Positions 16,962 through 25,627 of a stretch of DNA of 64,000 nucleotides are shown one piece after another. Below the pieces are notes generated by a model, which saw only the letters and a program-made list of their open reading frames with translations, was not told the origin of the DNA and ran no database searches. Origin of the DNA: Nitrosospira sp. Nsp11 (lineage in GTDB: Bacteria > Pseudomonadota > Gammaproteobacteria > Burkholderiales > Nitrosomonadaceae); NCBI RefSeq assembly GCF_900142705.1, contig NZ_FRBV01000004.1, positions 1 to 64,000 of the forward strand, in the 5' to 3' direction. The translations under genes and the position numbers were made by a program. How positions within the stretch are numbered: position 1 is the first letter of the stretch; the number at the start of each line of letters is the position of its first letter.

Positions 16962-17683
16962 TTCACCCTCATTTCAAGTTTGGATTTTAATTCAGGCAAT
17001 CAAGGCAACTGTTTGCCTTGGCCGATTTGCGTTAGAGTCGCTGAGGCCCACGCGAAGGCCAAAGGAAGTAATGCGACTGGGCTTTTCGTTATCTGTTTGA
17101 CCGGCACTGTACAGATTAGTGCGGCGCCTTACCTCAGGTACATTGCGCAGGTACATCTACCGGCGATCCAAATGTGATAACCCAATTTGGAAAGGAAAAA
17201 ATACATTCTACACCAAATGGCATCAATATTACTCAGCAGTGCTCTGCCTGCCAGTGCCAGTGATTCGCCTCGTTGGTAAGTAAATATGACCTATTCAAAA
17301 TATGCGCTCCGGGGGCGCCGGGTAGTGCGTTCAATGCTGTAGGAATGGTCCTCCAATTTCAATTGATTCTGCCATTTAATATCTATACGGCATAGAAATG
17401 ATTTGAAGGTTTTAGCATGTGAAATGTTATCCATGGGCATGCGCCGGGGGCACGGCCAACCCATGCGTTGACCCCTCCTTGCGTTGAGCGTAGAGTCAAT
17501 CATTGAACCTGACTCCGGCAGTTGACCGCTCATTTGTCAACAGCTATAACTGAAAAGGATTGCGCCTTGCTCTGCACCCCAAAAACCGCTTACTCCACCC
17601 CGTCCAACTGCCGGATTTAGGTTGAATCCAGCTTCAGCGTGCAGTTTCCATTCCTGTTTGTTTCTTGAGGAGCAATCATCGAA
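16962..17683. other. Gene-free stretch of 722 bases
   Basis: I find no supportable gene, tRNA or clear inverted repeat here. It must contain the leftward promoter of rnk and the rightward promoter of the O-methyltransferase gene, but neither is distinct. Confidence 0.5.
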
Positions 17684-18364
17684 ATGCAATCTCCTACCGT
17701 TTCAAATCCCGTCGTATTAGCCCCGGTTAACCCGGCAATTGAAAAATACATGATCAGCCTGGTCAGCCAGACCGATCATCCAGTTCTGGCCGAAATGGAA
17801 GCTGTGGCGGAGAAAAACAATTTTCCTATCGTAGGCCGCTTGGTGGGCGTTTTTCTGGAAACTTTGGCAAAGACTGTTAATGCGAAACGTATATTCGAAT
17901 TCGGCAGCGGCTATGGTTATTCCGCCTACTGGTTTGCGAAGGCAGCGGGCATGGATGGACGAGTGATTTGTACCGATGGAGATCCGCTCAACAAAGAGCA
18001 GGCGGAGCGATATCTCAAGTCTGCGGATTTAGCGCAGCGGGTCAATTTCCATGTTGGGATCGCACAGGAGACATTCACGCAAACCGAAGGAATATTCGAT
18101 ATTTGCTACAACGACGCCGACAAGGGCGATTATCCCCAGATTTGGCGTATGGCTAAAGACCGGATTCGCCCTGGCGGTCTTTACATCGCTGATAACGTGC
18201 TTTGGCACGGAAGGGTGGCGCTGGAGCATTATGTTGATATTGTTCCCGGCTGGACAGAAGCCATTCTTGAGCACAATTCACTCATTTTTAACGATCCCGA
18301 ATTTGATGCTTTTATAAATCCGACCCGTGACGGCGTTGTCGTTGCACGTAAAAAAGAGATGTGA
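17684..18364 (+). CDS. SAM-dependent O-methyltransferase (class I, family 3)
   Basis: 226 residues. The SAM-binding glycine motif FEFGSGYGYSAYWFA is near residue 70, and the acidic DGDPLN at about 100 binds the SAM ribose. DNVLWHGRV (residue 166 on) carries the metal-binding and methyl-transfer residues of caffeoyl-CoA-like O-methyltransferases, and NDADKGDYP the other metal site. The family methylates catechols or similar hydroxyls in a Mg-dependent way. The true substrate cannot be read from sequence. GAGGAG lies 11 bases upstream of the ATG. It stands alone before the guanidine region. Confidence 0.85.
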   Translation: MQSPTVSNPVVLAPVNPAIEKYMISLVSQTDHPVLAEMEAVAEKNNFPIVGRLVGVFLETLAKTVNAKRIFEFGSGYGYSAYWFAKAAGMDGRVICTDGDPLNKEQAERYLKSADLAQRVNFHVGIAQETFTQTEGIFDICYNDADKGDYPQIWRMAKDRIRPGGLYIADNVLWHGRVALEHYVDIVPGWTEAILEHNSLIFNDPEFDAFINPTRDGVVVARKKEM

Positions 18365-18529
18365 CGAGAAAACGAGAGTGTGGAAGCCAATGCTCTGCAG
18401 AGACTGGCCCTGTTCAGAGGTTAAGTATTGCTTTTTTGGATGAGGTGTGTAAAATTATTTGTACCTGAAACAGCTGCCTGATTTGCTGTTTATTTAAAGA
18501 AATACCGAAACACGCCGCAGTGTAGCGCG

Positions 18530-18640
18530 GTTGAAGTAAAGCGAAACTAGGGTTCCGGCTTTCGGTTGAGAGTGTCTGGTCCAAGAGTTTCCGGCTTCGT
18601 CGTGACGAGGCTCCACGGAGGGATAAAAGCCCGGGAGATA
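18530..18640 (+). ncRNA. Guanidine-I (ykkC) riboswitch
   Basis: Three hallmark stretches of the ykkC/guanidine-I aptamer occur in order. CTAGGGTTCCG lies at 18547-18557. GTCTGGTCCAAGAG lies at 18574-18587. The ACGGAGGGATAAAAGCCCGGGAGA-type box lies at 18615-18638. A small hairpin (TCGTC/GACGA) lies between the second and third boxes. The class binds guanidinium and switches on guanidine carriers and degradation enzymes. Here it lies about 200 bases upstream of a permease-carboxylase operon, which makes sense as its target. Recognised by motif order only; no covariance search was run. The edges are approximate. Confidence 0.93.
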
Positions 18641-18657
18641 ATGTAGGTAATACATTA
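18639..18657 (+). repeat. Hairpin directly after the aptamer
   Basis: TAATGTA and TACATTA (7-base arms) with a 5-base loop begin at the end of the aptamer. No T-run follows, so it is not a plain terminator; it may be part of the expression platform. Confidence 0.45.
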
Positions 18658-18680
18658 ACTCTTGGAATTTGATCCGCTGA

Positions 18681-18717
18681 TAAAGGAGACTGGTCATGCA
18701 CTTCTCTTTAGTTTTTT
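18681..18717 (+). terminator. Candidate expression-platform hairpin that hides a ribosome-binding site
   Basis: TAAAGGAGA (18681-18689, one bulged G) can pair with TCTCTTTA (18703-18710), followed by GTTTTTT. It would act as a weak intrinsic terminator and also mask AAGGAG. In the guanidine-bound state it would have to be melted. The stem is AT-rich, so this is a proposal. Confidence 0.35.
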
Positions 18718-18788
18718 CTCCCCCTTTAGCAATAATCGATAGTGCCCAGGATCGCTTGATCTCATCGAATGGCGTTTTTCCAGCATGA
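18696..18788 (+). CDS. Possible 30-aa leader peptide between riboswitch and permease
   Basis: The frame MHFSLVFSPPLAIIDS... has a strong ribosome-binding site (AAGGAG, 7 bases upstream) that the permease start lacks. It ends 50 bases before the permease start and is in another frame. It may be a translated leader used for coupling, or a chance ORF. No known family. Confidence 0.3.
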   Translation: MHFSLVFSPPLAIIDSAQDRLISSNGVFPA

Positions 18789-18837
18789 GTTGGCGTGGGG
18801 ATAATCGGCCAGGCAGGGTCGTACCGCTACTCTCGAA

Positions 18838-20313
18838 ATGGGCGCCATGCCAATGAGGGAGAGCCGGTATACCCCTCCTTCCGCTGCTGAAGCGGCGCCC
18901 GTCATCGCCGATAAACTCCACCGTAGCATGAGTGTCTGGAGTAGCCTCATCCTCGGCTTTGCCGTTGTTTCGCCGGTAGTAGGGCTCTACGCCATCATTG
19001 GCGTTCAGACTGTCGTGACAGGCGGCGGCTGGTTTGGCGCGCTGATGCTCTGCCTGGTGATGCAATTGCTTGTTGCTACAGTCTATGCGGAGCTTTCCTC
19101 GCAGTTTCCAATCGCTGGCGGCGCCTACAAATGGGCGCATCAGCTCGGTGGCGCCATCACCGGTAAATATGCCGGCGTAATTTACGTCAGCTCCACGGTT
19201 GCAATGCTGACCACAACTGCTTATACCGGGGGAGTCTGGCTTTCCCTCTTTTTTGGATCAGAGAGTGAAACCGGGCTCAGGTTGGTGACGTGGGGCGCGG
19301 TATTTCTATTGCTTTGCACGCTGATCAACGTGGTGCACATCAATATTTTCAAGCTGATCATTTCATTGGGCGTTTATGCGGAAATGATCGGGTCCGTGGG
19401 TGTGGCTCTGCTGCTGTTTCTTTTTTTTCGGCAACATTCATTTTCGGAGTTATTTCAGCATTTGGGCACGGGCACGGCACCCAATGAGATAAGCGCCTTT
19501 CTGGCGGCGCTCGCCATCGCGGGTTGGGCGTTTATCGGGTTTGACGCCTGTTCCACCATCGCCGAAGAAACGCACGATCCCAAACGCATGGTGCCGCGCG
19601 CGGTCTTTTTTTCCCTGTGCATGGTGGGGTCAGTAGTGCTGTTCAATTCCGCGGCGCTGACGCTGGCTTTCGATCGCGATACGCTGATTGCCAGTGCGAC
19701 GTCCGACCCCATTACGCCCGTGATCATCTCAAGCTTCGGCGCGTGGGCGGAGAAGCCGTTCCTTGGAATTGTCATGATCGCCTTTCTCGCTTGCGGGGCA
19801 TCGGTGGTGAAGTACACGTCGCGCATCATTTATTCGATGGCCCGCGAAGGCAACATGCCCGCTGTGTTAAGCCGGTTGGCGCCCGATAAGACGCCGCGCA
19901 ACGCGGTGATATGCACGGTATCGATGTCCGGGCTTGGGTTGCTGTTCGGGCTGAACGATGGCGCCGTGGCTACGGTGATTGCGTTTGGCACAGGTGGACT
20001 CTACGCCATGTTTTCCATGACCACCGGGGTTGGGTTGTATGCCCGGCTCTCCGGTCGCTGGAACCCGGCTCTCGGTGAGCTAAAGCTTGGTATCTGGGGC
20101 TTGTTGATCAACTCGGTAGCCTTTGCCTGGTCGGTGTTTGAATTCGTCAACATTGCCTGGCCGCGCGCCTACGCGGTTGCACCCAACGCACCCTGGTGGC
20201 AGCTCTGGGCGGTGCCTCTGGTGCTGGGCGGCATCCTGGGAATAACGACTCTTCATATCCTGATGTCCCGAACGCAGCAAAAAGACTTTGAAAAAAAGAT
20301 TTTGTCTAAATGA
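18838..20313 (+). CDS. APC-superfamily permease, probable guanidine/amine importer
   Basis: 491 residues with about twelve hydrophobic segments and the APC motif of the first helices (SVWSSLILGFAVVSPVVGLYAIIG near residue 33). It resembles amino acid and amine permeases of the inner membrane. It is the first gene of a set with UAAP1, UAAP2, the carboxylase and allophanate hydrolase, behind a guanidine-I riboswitch, so guanidine is the likely cargo; amino acid or urea cannot be excluded from sequence alone. Start uncertain: 18838, or the ATGs 9 and 15 bases on; none has a good ribosome-binding site. The stop is 63 bases before the UAAP1 start chosen here. Confidence 0.85.
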   Translation: MGAMPMRESRYTPPSAAEAAPVIADKLHRSMSVWSSLILGFAVVSPVVGLYAIIGVQTVVTGGGWFGALMLCLVMQLLVATVYAELSSQFPIAGGAYKWAHQLGGAITGKYAGVIYVSSTVAMLTTTAYTGGVWLSLFFGSESETGLRLVTWGAVFLLLCTLINVVHINIFKLIISLGVYAEMIGSVGVALLLFLFFRQHSFSELFQHLGTGTAPNEISAFLAALAIAGWAFIGFDACSTIAEETHDPKRMVPRAVFFSLCMVGSVVLFNSAALTLAFDRDTLIASATSDPITPVIISSFGAWAEKPFLGIVMIAFLACGASVVKYTSRIIYSMAREGNMPAVLSRLAPDKTPRNAVICTVSMSGLGLLFGLNDGAVATVIAFGTGGLYAMFSMTTGVGLYARLSGRWNPALGELKLGIWGLLINSVAFAWSVFEFVNIAWPRAYAVAPNAPWWQLWAVPLVLGGILGITTLHILMSRTQQKDFEKKILSK

Positions 20314-20376
20314 AGTGCGATGTCAGCCTTCTCGAAATTCATTCAACCGAAAATTTATTACGATGAGGAGAAAAAC

Positions 20377-21108
20377 ATGAACCAACCGGATGCATTGATT
20401 TGGGAACAGCACATCCCCGGCGGGTGCCACTGGTCTGGCATTGTGCGGCGGGGTACGACACTACGCCTGGTGGATGTGATAGGACGAGCCAATGCCGCCG
20501 TACTATTTTTTAATCAGGAGGAAAAACTGGAACGTTACAACATGGCCGATACGCTCAAGTCTCAGCATACGTTCCGTTTGACCAGGGGCCATGCGTGCCA
20601 TTCGGATATGGGTCGTATTTTCTGCTGCATTACCGAAGATACCGCGGGGTGGCACGACACCGTATGCGGCATGAGCGATGCCGAATTGATACGCCAGAAA
20701 TATGGTTCGGCGCGGTTCGAGGAGCGTCGTAACGAGATGTTTCGCAACGGGCTGGATGGCATGCTGATCGAATTGGGAAAGTGGGGGCTGGGCACACGTG
20801 ATGTCGTATCCAATATCAATTTCTTCAGCAAGGTAACCGCCAATTCATCCGGTGAATTGACGTTTCATCCGGGTAACAGCAAGGCGGGAGATTATGTGGA
20901 TCTGAGCTTCGAAATGGATACGCTAATGGTCTTATCCGCTGCGCCACACCCGCTTGATTCGTCAAAGACTTACCAGCCGGGCGCAGTCAATCTGGTGGCT
21001 TTTGTGACGCCGCCATCGGTGGTAGCGGAGTGCACTCGCATTGCCGAGAACGCGCGCGCGCTGCTGAATACCCAGCATTTATATGCTTGTCATGGAGGTG
21101 CGGCATGA
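20377..21108 (+). CDS. Urea-amidolyase-associated protein UAAP1, likely carboxyguanidine deiminase subunit
   Basis: 243 residues. It matches the UAAP1 pattern: IPGGCHWSGIVRRGTTLRLVDV, ERYNMADTLKSQHT, GHACHSDMGRIFCCITEDTAGWHDTVCG and DVVSNINFF. With UAAP2 it forms the two-part deiminase that in studied bacteria turns carboxyguanidine into allophanate and ammonium (established for homologues, inferred here). ATG at 20377 is chosen because GAGGAG lies 7 bases upstream; a longer frame exists without support. Its TGA overlaps the next ATG (ATGA), which implies coupled translation and a complex. Confidence 0.9.
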   Translation: MNQPDALIWEQHIPGGCHWSGIVRRGTTLRLVDVIGRANAAVLFFNQEEKLERYNMADTLKSQHTFRLTRGHACHSDMGRIFCCITEDTAGWHDTVCGMSDAELIRQKYGSARFEERRNEMFRNGLDGMLIELGKWGLGTRDVVSNINFFSKVTANSSGELTFHPGNSKAGDYVDLSFEMDTLMVLSAAPHPLDSSKTYQPGAVNLVAFVTPPSVVAECTRIAENARALLNTQHLYACHGGAA

Positions 21109-21788
21109 ACAGGAAGCAATTTGTTGAAAGCAAGCTCGATCCCGAGGCAGCAACGGTGGACGAAGTCTGTCCGGCGGGTGAGCCTTGGGTCAGGCTGCTG
21201 ACAGAGAATCAGGTGCTTCGCATTGTAGATTTGGGGGGTAACCAGGCTGTCGATACATTGTTCTACAACGCATCCCACGCCTTTGAGCGATACAGCGCAA
21301 CCGATACCATCCGCCGCCAGAAGAAGCTCTATCTGACCACCGGCAGCAAGCTGTATTCCAACTTCGGCAATGTCATGCTCAATATCGTGGCGGACACATG
21401 CGGACGGCATGACACCATAGGCGGGGCCTGCGCCGCGGAGAGCAATACCGTCCGGTATGGGTTGGAAAAATTTCCAATGCACAGTTGTCGCGACAACTTT
21501 CTGCACGCGCTGGCCCATGAACCGGTTTGTGAACATCTTGACATGAACAAGCGCGATCTGCCCAGCAACATCAATTTCTTCATGAACGTGCCCGTGTCGG
21601 AGGCCGGCGGCCTGGAGTTCGCAGATGGCATGTCCGCCCCATTCAAATATGTGGAAATGAGGGCCGAAATGGATGTGATCGTGTTGATTTCGAACTGTCC
21701 GCAACTGAACAATCCGTGCAACGCCTACAACCCTACACCGATCCGTCTCCTGATCTGGGATGATCCCGAAGACATGTCGTTTGATTGA
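21105..21788 (+). CDS. Urea-amidolyase-associated protein UAAP2, likely carboxyguanidine deiminase subunit
   Basis: 227 residues. Diagnostic stretches are RIVDLGGNQAVDTLFYN, RYSATDTIRRQ, IVADTCGRHDTIGGACAAESNTVRYG and MHSCRDNF. The conserved Cys, His and Asp residues in CGRHDT and HSCRDN probably bind a metal or form the active site. It overlaps UAAP1 by 4 bases. Paralogous to UAAP1 but shorter, as expected of the pair. It is followed by a 142-base gap (nothing seen) and the carboxylase. Regulated with the riboswitch operon. Confidence 0.9.
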   Translation: MNRKQFVESKLDPEAATVDEVCPAGEPWVRLLTENQVLRIVDLGGNQAVDTLFYNASHAFERYSATDTIRRQKKLYLTTGSKLYSNFGNVMLNIVADTCGRHDTIGGACAAESNTVRYGLEKFPMHSCRDNFLHALAHEPVCEHLDMNKRDLPSNINFFMNVPVSEAGGLEFADGMSAPFKYVEMRAEMDVIVLISNCPQLNNPCNAYNPTPIRLLIWDDPEDMSFD

Positions 21789-21930
21789 TCATTCCTGGGT
21801 TGCGAGCGGATTACGGAGTGCTCCACGTCGCCATTGTGATTCTTTCAAATTACGCGGGCGACGCGGCTGTTGAGGTTTGCGCGCATCGTGCGGTAGCTTC
21901 CAGGAAGTAGAACTGAACAGGAAATAGACC

Positions 21931-24900
21931 ATGTTTAAGAAGGTATTGATAGCTAATCGCGGCGCTATCGCCTGCCGCGTCATCCGTACGCTGCGCCGGA
22001 TCGGTGTGAAAAGCGTGGCGGTCTATACGGATGCCGATGCGCTGTCGCAGCATGTGATAGAAGCCGATGAAGCATACCGAATCGGCAGCGGCGTCGCGGC
22101 GGAAAGCTATTTGCGGGCCGACAAGATTCTGGAGATCGCCGCACACTCAGACGCCAAGGCTATTCATCCTGGTTACGGCTTTCTCAGCGAAAAAGCGGAC
22201 TTTGCCGAGCAATGCGATGCGCATGGCATTTGTTTCATTGGCCCCACCCCACAGCAGATGCGTGCGTTCGGGCTGAAACATACGGCACGGGAACTGGCTT
22301 TGCAGAACCAGGTGCCGCTGCTGCCGGGAACCGGTCTTTTGGAAGACCTGGAAGATGCACTCCGTCAGGCGGCCCACATCGGTTATCCAGTCATGCTGAA
22401 AAGCACCGCGGGAGGGGGCGGTATCGGCATGCGGTTGTGCTGGAACAGGGAAGAACTCAATGCTGCCTACGAATCGGTGAAATATCTGGCGCAAAATAAT
22501 TTCAAGGATGCGGGTCTGTTCCTGGAAAAATATGTGGAGAATGCTCGCCATATCGAAGTCCAGATTTTTGGTGACGGCAGGGGCGGGGTTATCGCGCTGG
22601 GCGAGCGCGACTGTTCCATGCAGCGGCGCAACCAGAAGGTGATCGAAGAAACGCCGGCACCCCACTTGCCATCACGCGTACGCCAGGCGCTATGGGATGC
22701 GGCGGTACGTCTGGGCAAAACGGTCAACTATCAGTCAGCCGGCACAGTGGAATATATTTTTGATGCCTCCACCAGCGAGTTTTATTTCCTTGAGGTAAAT
22801 ACCCGGCTGCAGGTCGAGCATGGCGTGACAGAGGAGGTGACCGGTATCGACCTGGTGGAATGGATGGTCCGGCAAGCTGCCGGAGAGCTGCCAGCCCTGG
22901 ATTCATTCGATATCGAGCCGCGCGGCGCGTCAATTCAAGTGCGGGTATACGCCGAGAACCCTGCCAAGGATTTTCAGCCATCGTGCGGTACGCTCACCTC
23001 GGCGGAGTTCCCGCCCGCGTCTGTGGCGCGGGTTGAAACCTGGGTGGAACGCGGCGTCGAGGTCTCGCCCTTCTATGATCCGATGCTGGCGAAAATAATC
23101 GTGCACGCGGCAGACCGTGATCAGGCTATCGCCAGGCTCCTGGCCGCGCTGGACGCTACTGCGCTGAACGGCATTGAAACCAATGTGGGTTATCTCAAGC
23201 AGATCCTGCGTGGGGCGGCGTTTCGCGGTGGACAGCACACGACGAGCTTCCTGAATGGTTTTCGTTATTTTGCTCATACCGTCGATGTGATGAGTCCCGG
23301 CGTACAGACTACGGTACAGGATTACCCAGGGCGAACGGGCTACTGGAATATCGGTGTGCCGCTATCGGGCCCGATGGATGGGTTGGCCTTCCGCTTGGCT
23401 AATCGGCTGGTTGCCAACACGGAAGACAAGGCCGGGCTCGAGATCACCTTGGCGGGCCCGACCTTGCGTTTCAACTGCGACTCCATCATTGCGGTGTGCG
23501 GCGCGCCCATGGAGGTGCGCCTGGATGGCGAGCCGCTGACCTTTTGGCGATCATATCCGGTCAAGGCGGGCGCAATATTACAATTCGGAAAGCTCGTAAG
23601 CAATGGCTGTCGCGCCTATCTGGCGGTTCAGGGCGGTTTCCAGGTTCCTGACTATCTGGGCAGTAAATCCACCTTTACCCTCGGACAGTTTGGCGGCCAC
23701 GCTGGGCGGACCCTGCTTACCGGCGATGTGCTGCATATCGTTGCGGCCGATGCCAGTGATACCTCAGACCATGATGGTACGCGCAGTGCTGGTGCAAACG
23801 GTGCCCGGAGCTCACTACCGGCAGAGTTGATTCCCTATTACAGTGATAAGTGGGAAATCGGCGTGCTGTATGGTCCGCACGGTGCGCCGGACTTTTTTAC
23901 CGAAGAGGACATTCGGACACTCTTCGCTGTCGACTGGGAGGTTCATTACAATTCCAATCGCAGCGGCGTTCGCCTGATCGGTCCCAAACCAAAGTGGGCA
24001 CGAAGCGATGGCGGCGAAGCGGGGCTGCATCCGTCCAACATTCATGACAATGCATATGCTATTGGCACGGTGGACTTTACTGGCGATATGCCGGTAATAC
24101 TTGGTCCGGATGGGCCAAGTCTGGGTGGGTTTGTCTGTCCCGTAACGATAGTTCAGGCTGAATTGTGGAAAATGGGCCAGCTCAAACCGGGCGATAGCGT
24201 GCGTTTTCGCCGGGTTTCAATGGACGAGGCACTTGCACTCGAAGAATTGCAGGATGCCGCTATCGAAAACCTCCGGGTGTCAAAAGCAGTCCCGCTGGAA
24301 ATCGAACAAAAAACACGGGCCACAGCAGTAACCAATACGGCAACGACAACTACACCCATCCTCCACGCTATCCCGCCGGCTGGCCAGCAGGTACAGGTAG
24401 TGTATCGGCAGGCAGGTGACAAAAACCTGCTGGTTGAATATGGCCCGCCCGAGCTCGATCTCAACCTGCGCTTCCGTGTTCACGCGCTCATGGAGTGGGT
24501 TCAGGCTGCCATCGATAACGGCAGCCTGAAAGGTATCCTGGATCTGACGCCCGGCATCCGGTCTTTGCAAATCCATTTCGATTCACGCCTGCTGGCGCGC
24601 GATAAGCTGCTGGATTTTTTGATCGCCGCGGAAAAGAAGCTGCCGGACATCGAACACCTGGAGATTCCCACACGTATCGTGCATTTGCCTTTGTCATGGG
24701 ATGACGCGGCAACGCGGTTGGCGATCGACAAATATATGCAATCCGTGCGAAGCGACGCGCCGTGGTGCCCGAGCAATATCGAATTCATCCGCCGGATAAA
24801 CGGGCTCGAAAGCATTGAAGAAGTGCAACGCATCCTGTTCGAGGCCAGTTACCTCGTGATGGGGTTGGGTGATGTATACCTGGGGGCGCCGGTTGCGACC

Positions 24901-25626
24901 CCTGTCGATCCTCGCCACCGCCTGGTCACTACGAAGTATAACCCCGCACGTACCTGGACGCCCGAAAACGCGGTGGGCATTGGCGGGGCCTATCTATGCA
25001 TATATGGTATGGAAGGGCCTGGCGGTTACCAGTTTGTCGGGCGCACGGTACAGATGTGGAATCGTTATCGTCAAACCGCTGATTTCAAGGATGGCAAGCC
25101 GTGGTTGCTGCGATTCTTCGATCAGATCAAATTCTATCCGGTTAGCGAGAGTGAACTGCTCAAGCTGCGCCGCGATTTCATTACTGGGCACTTCAAGCTG
25201 CGCATGGAAGAAAACCGGTTCAGCTTGAAGCAATATAACGCCTTTCTGCAAGAGAACGCGGCGTCAATCAGCGCTTTCAAGGCAAAACAGCAAGCTGCGT
25301 TTGAGGCCGAGCGTGAGCGCTGGGATGCCGAGGGCAAGGTCGAATATGTGAGCGAGATGACGCTTGAGGAAGCCGATGCGCAAAGCGAACTAAACCTTCC
25401 GGAGGGAGCGCAAGCGATCAGCTCGCACGTGACCGGCACCGTGTGGAAACTGCTGGTCGAGGAGAGTCAGCATGTTGAAGCGGGAACGCCGGTTCTTATC
25501 GTCGAATCGATGAAGATGGAGTTCGTCGTGGAAGCGACAGTGCGCGGCACGATTGCGCAGTTTTTCTGCAAGGTAGGCGGACATGTGTCCGCCGGCCAGT
25601 TGCTGCTAGTAATTCAGGAGGATTAA
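21931..25626 (+). CDS. Biotin-dependent urea/guanidine carboxylase
   Basis: 1231 residues. Domains in order: biotin carboxylase (1-450; ATP-grasp with [11 protein letters not shown] and [16 protein letters not shown]), a KipA-like (AHS2) domain (about 460-760), a KipI-like (AHS1) carboxyltransferase part (about 800-1060) and a biotin carrier domain with ESMKMEF near 1192. It carboxylates a small amide or guanidine with bicarbonate and ATP. Homologues called urea carboxylase beside UAAP1/UAAP2 and ykkC riboswitches have been shown to prefer guanidine. An Asp/Asn difference in the carboxyltransferase site is said to separate the two, but I cannot place that residue with certainty. The start has AGGA upstream. 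Confidence 0.93.
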   Translation: MFKKVLIANRGAIACRVIRTLRRIGVKSVAVYTDADALSQHVIEADEAYRIGSGVAAESYLRADKILEIAAHSDAKAIHPGYGFLSEKADFAEQCDAHGICFIGPTPQQMRAFGLKHTARELALQNQVPLLPGTGLLEDLEDALRQAAHIGYPVMLKSTAGGGGIGMRLCWNREELNAAYESVKYLAQNNFKDAGLFLEKYVENARHIEVQIFGDGRGGVIALGERDCSMQRRNQKVIEETPAPHLPSRVRQALWDAAVRLGKTVNYQSAGTVEYIFDASTSEFYFLEVNTRLQVEHGVTEEVTGIDLVEWMVRQAAGELPALDSFDIEPRGASIQVRVYAENPAKDFQPSCGTLTSAEFPPASVARVETWVERGVEVSPFYDPMLAKIIVHAADRDQAIARLLAALDATALNGIETNVGYLKQILRGAAFRGGQHTTSFLNGFRYFAHTVDVMSPGVQTTVQDYPGRTGYWNIGVPLSGPMDGLAFRLANRLVANTEDKAGLEITLAGPTLRFNCDSIIAVCGAPMEVRLDGEPLTFWRSYPVKAGAILQFGKLVSNGCRAYLAVQGGFQVPDYLGSKSTFTLGQFGGHAGRTLLTGDVLHIVAADASDTSDHDGTRSAGANGARSSLPAELIPYYSDKWEIGVLYGPHGAPDFFTEEDIRTLFAVDWEVHYNSNRSGVRLIGPKPKWARSDGGEAGLHPSNIHDNAYAIGTVDFTGDMPVILGPDGPSLGGFVCPVTIVQAELWKMGQLKPGDSVRFRRVSMDEALALEELQDAAIENLRVSKAVPLEIEQKTRATAVTNTATTTTPILHAIPPAGQQVQVVYRQAGDKNLLVEYGPPELDLNLRFRVHALMEWVQAAIDNGSLKGILDLTPGIRSLQIHFDSRLLARDKLLDFLIAAEKKLPDIEHLEIPTRIVHLPLSWDDAATRLAIDKYMQSVRSDAPWCPSNIEFIRRINGLESIEEVQRILFEASYLVMGLGDVYLGAPVATPVDPRHRLVTTKYNPARTWTPENAVGIGGAYLCIYGMEGPGGYQFVGRTVQMWNRYRQTADFKDGKPWLLRFFDQIKFYPVSESELLKLRRDFITGHFKLRMEENRFSLKQYNAFLQENAASISAFKAKQQAAFEAERERWDAEGKVEYVSEMTLEEADAQSELNLPEGAQAISSHVTGTVWKLLVEESQHVEAGTPVLIVESMKMEFVVEATVRGTIAQFFCKVGGHVSAGQLLLVIQED

Positions 25627-25627
25627 C

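Noticed and set aside
21931-25626. Urea as the substrate of the carboxylase
   Set aside because: The traditional name is urea carboxylase, and it remains possible. The guanidine-I riboswitch and the UAAP1/UAAP2 pair make guanidine more likely, so I did not name it urea carboxylase outright.
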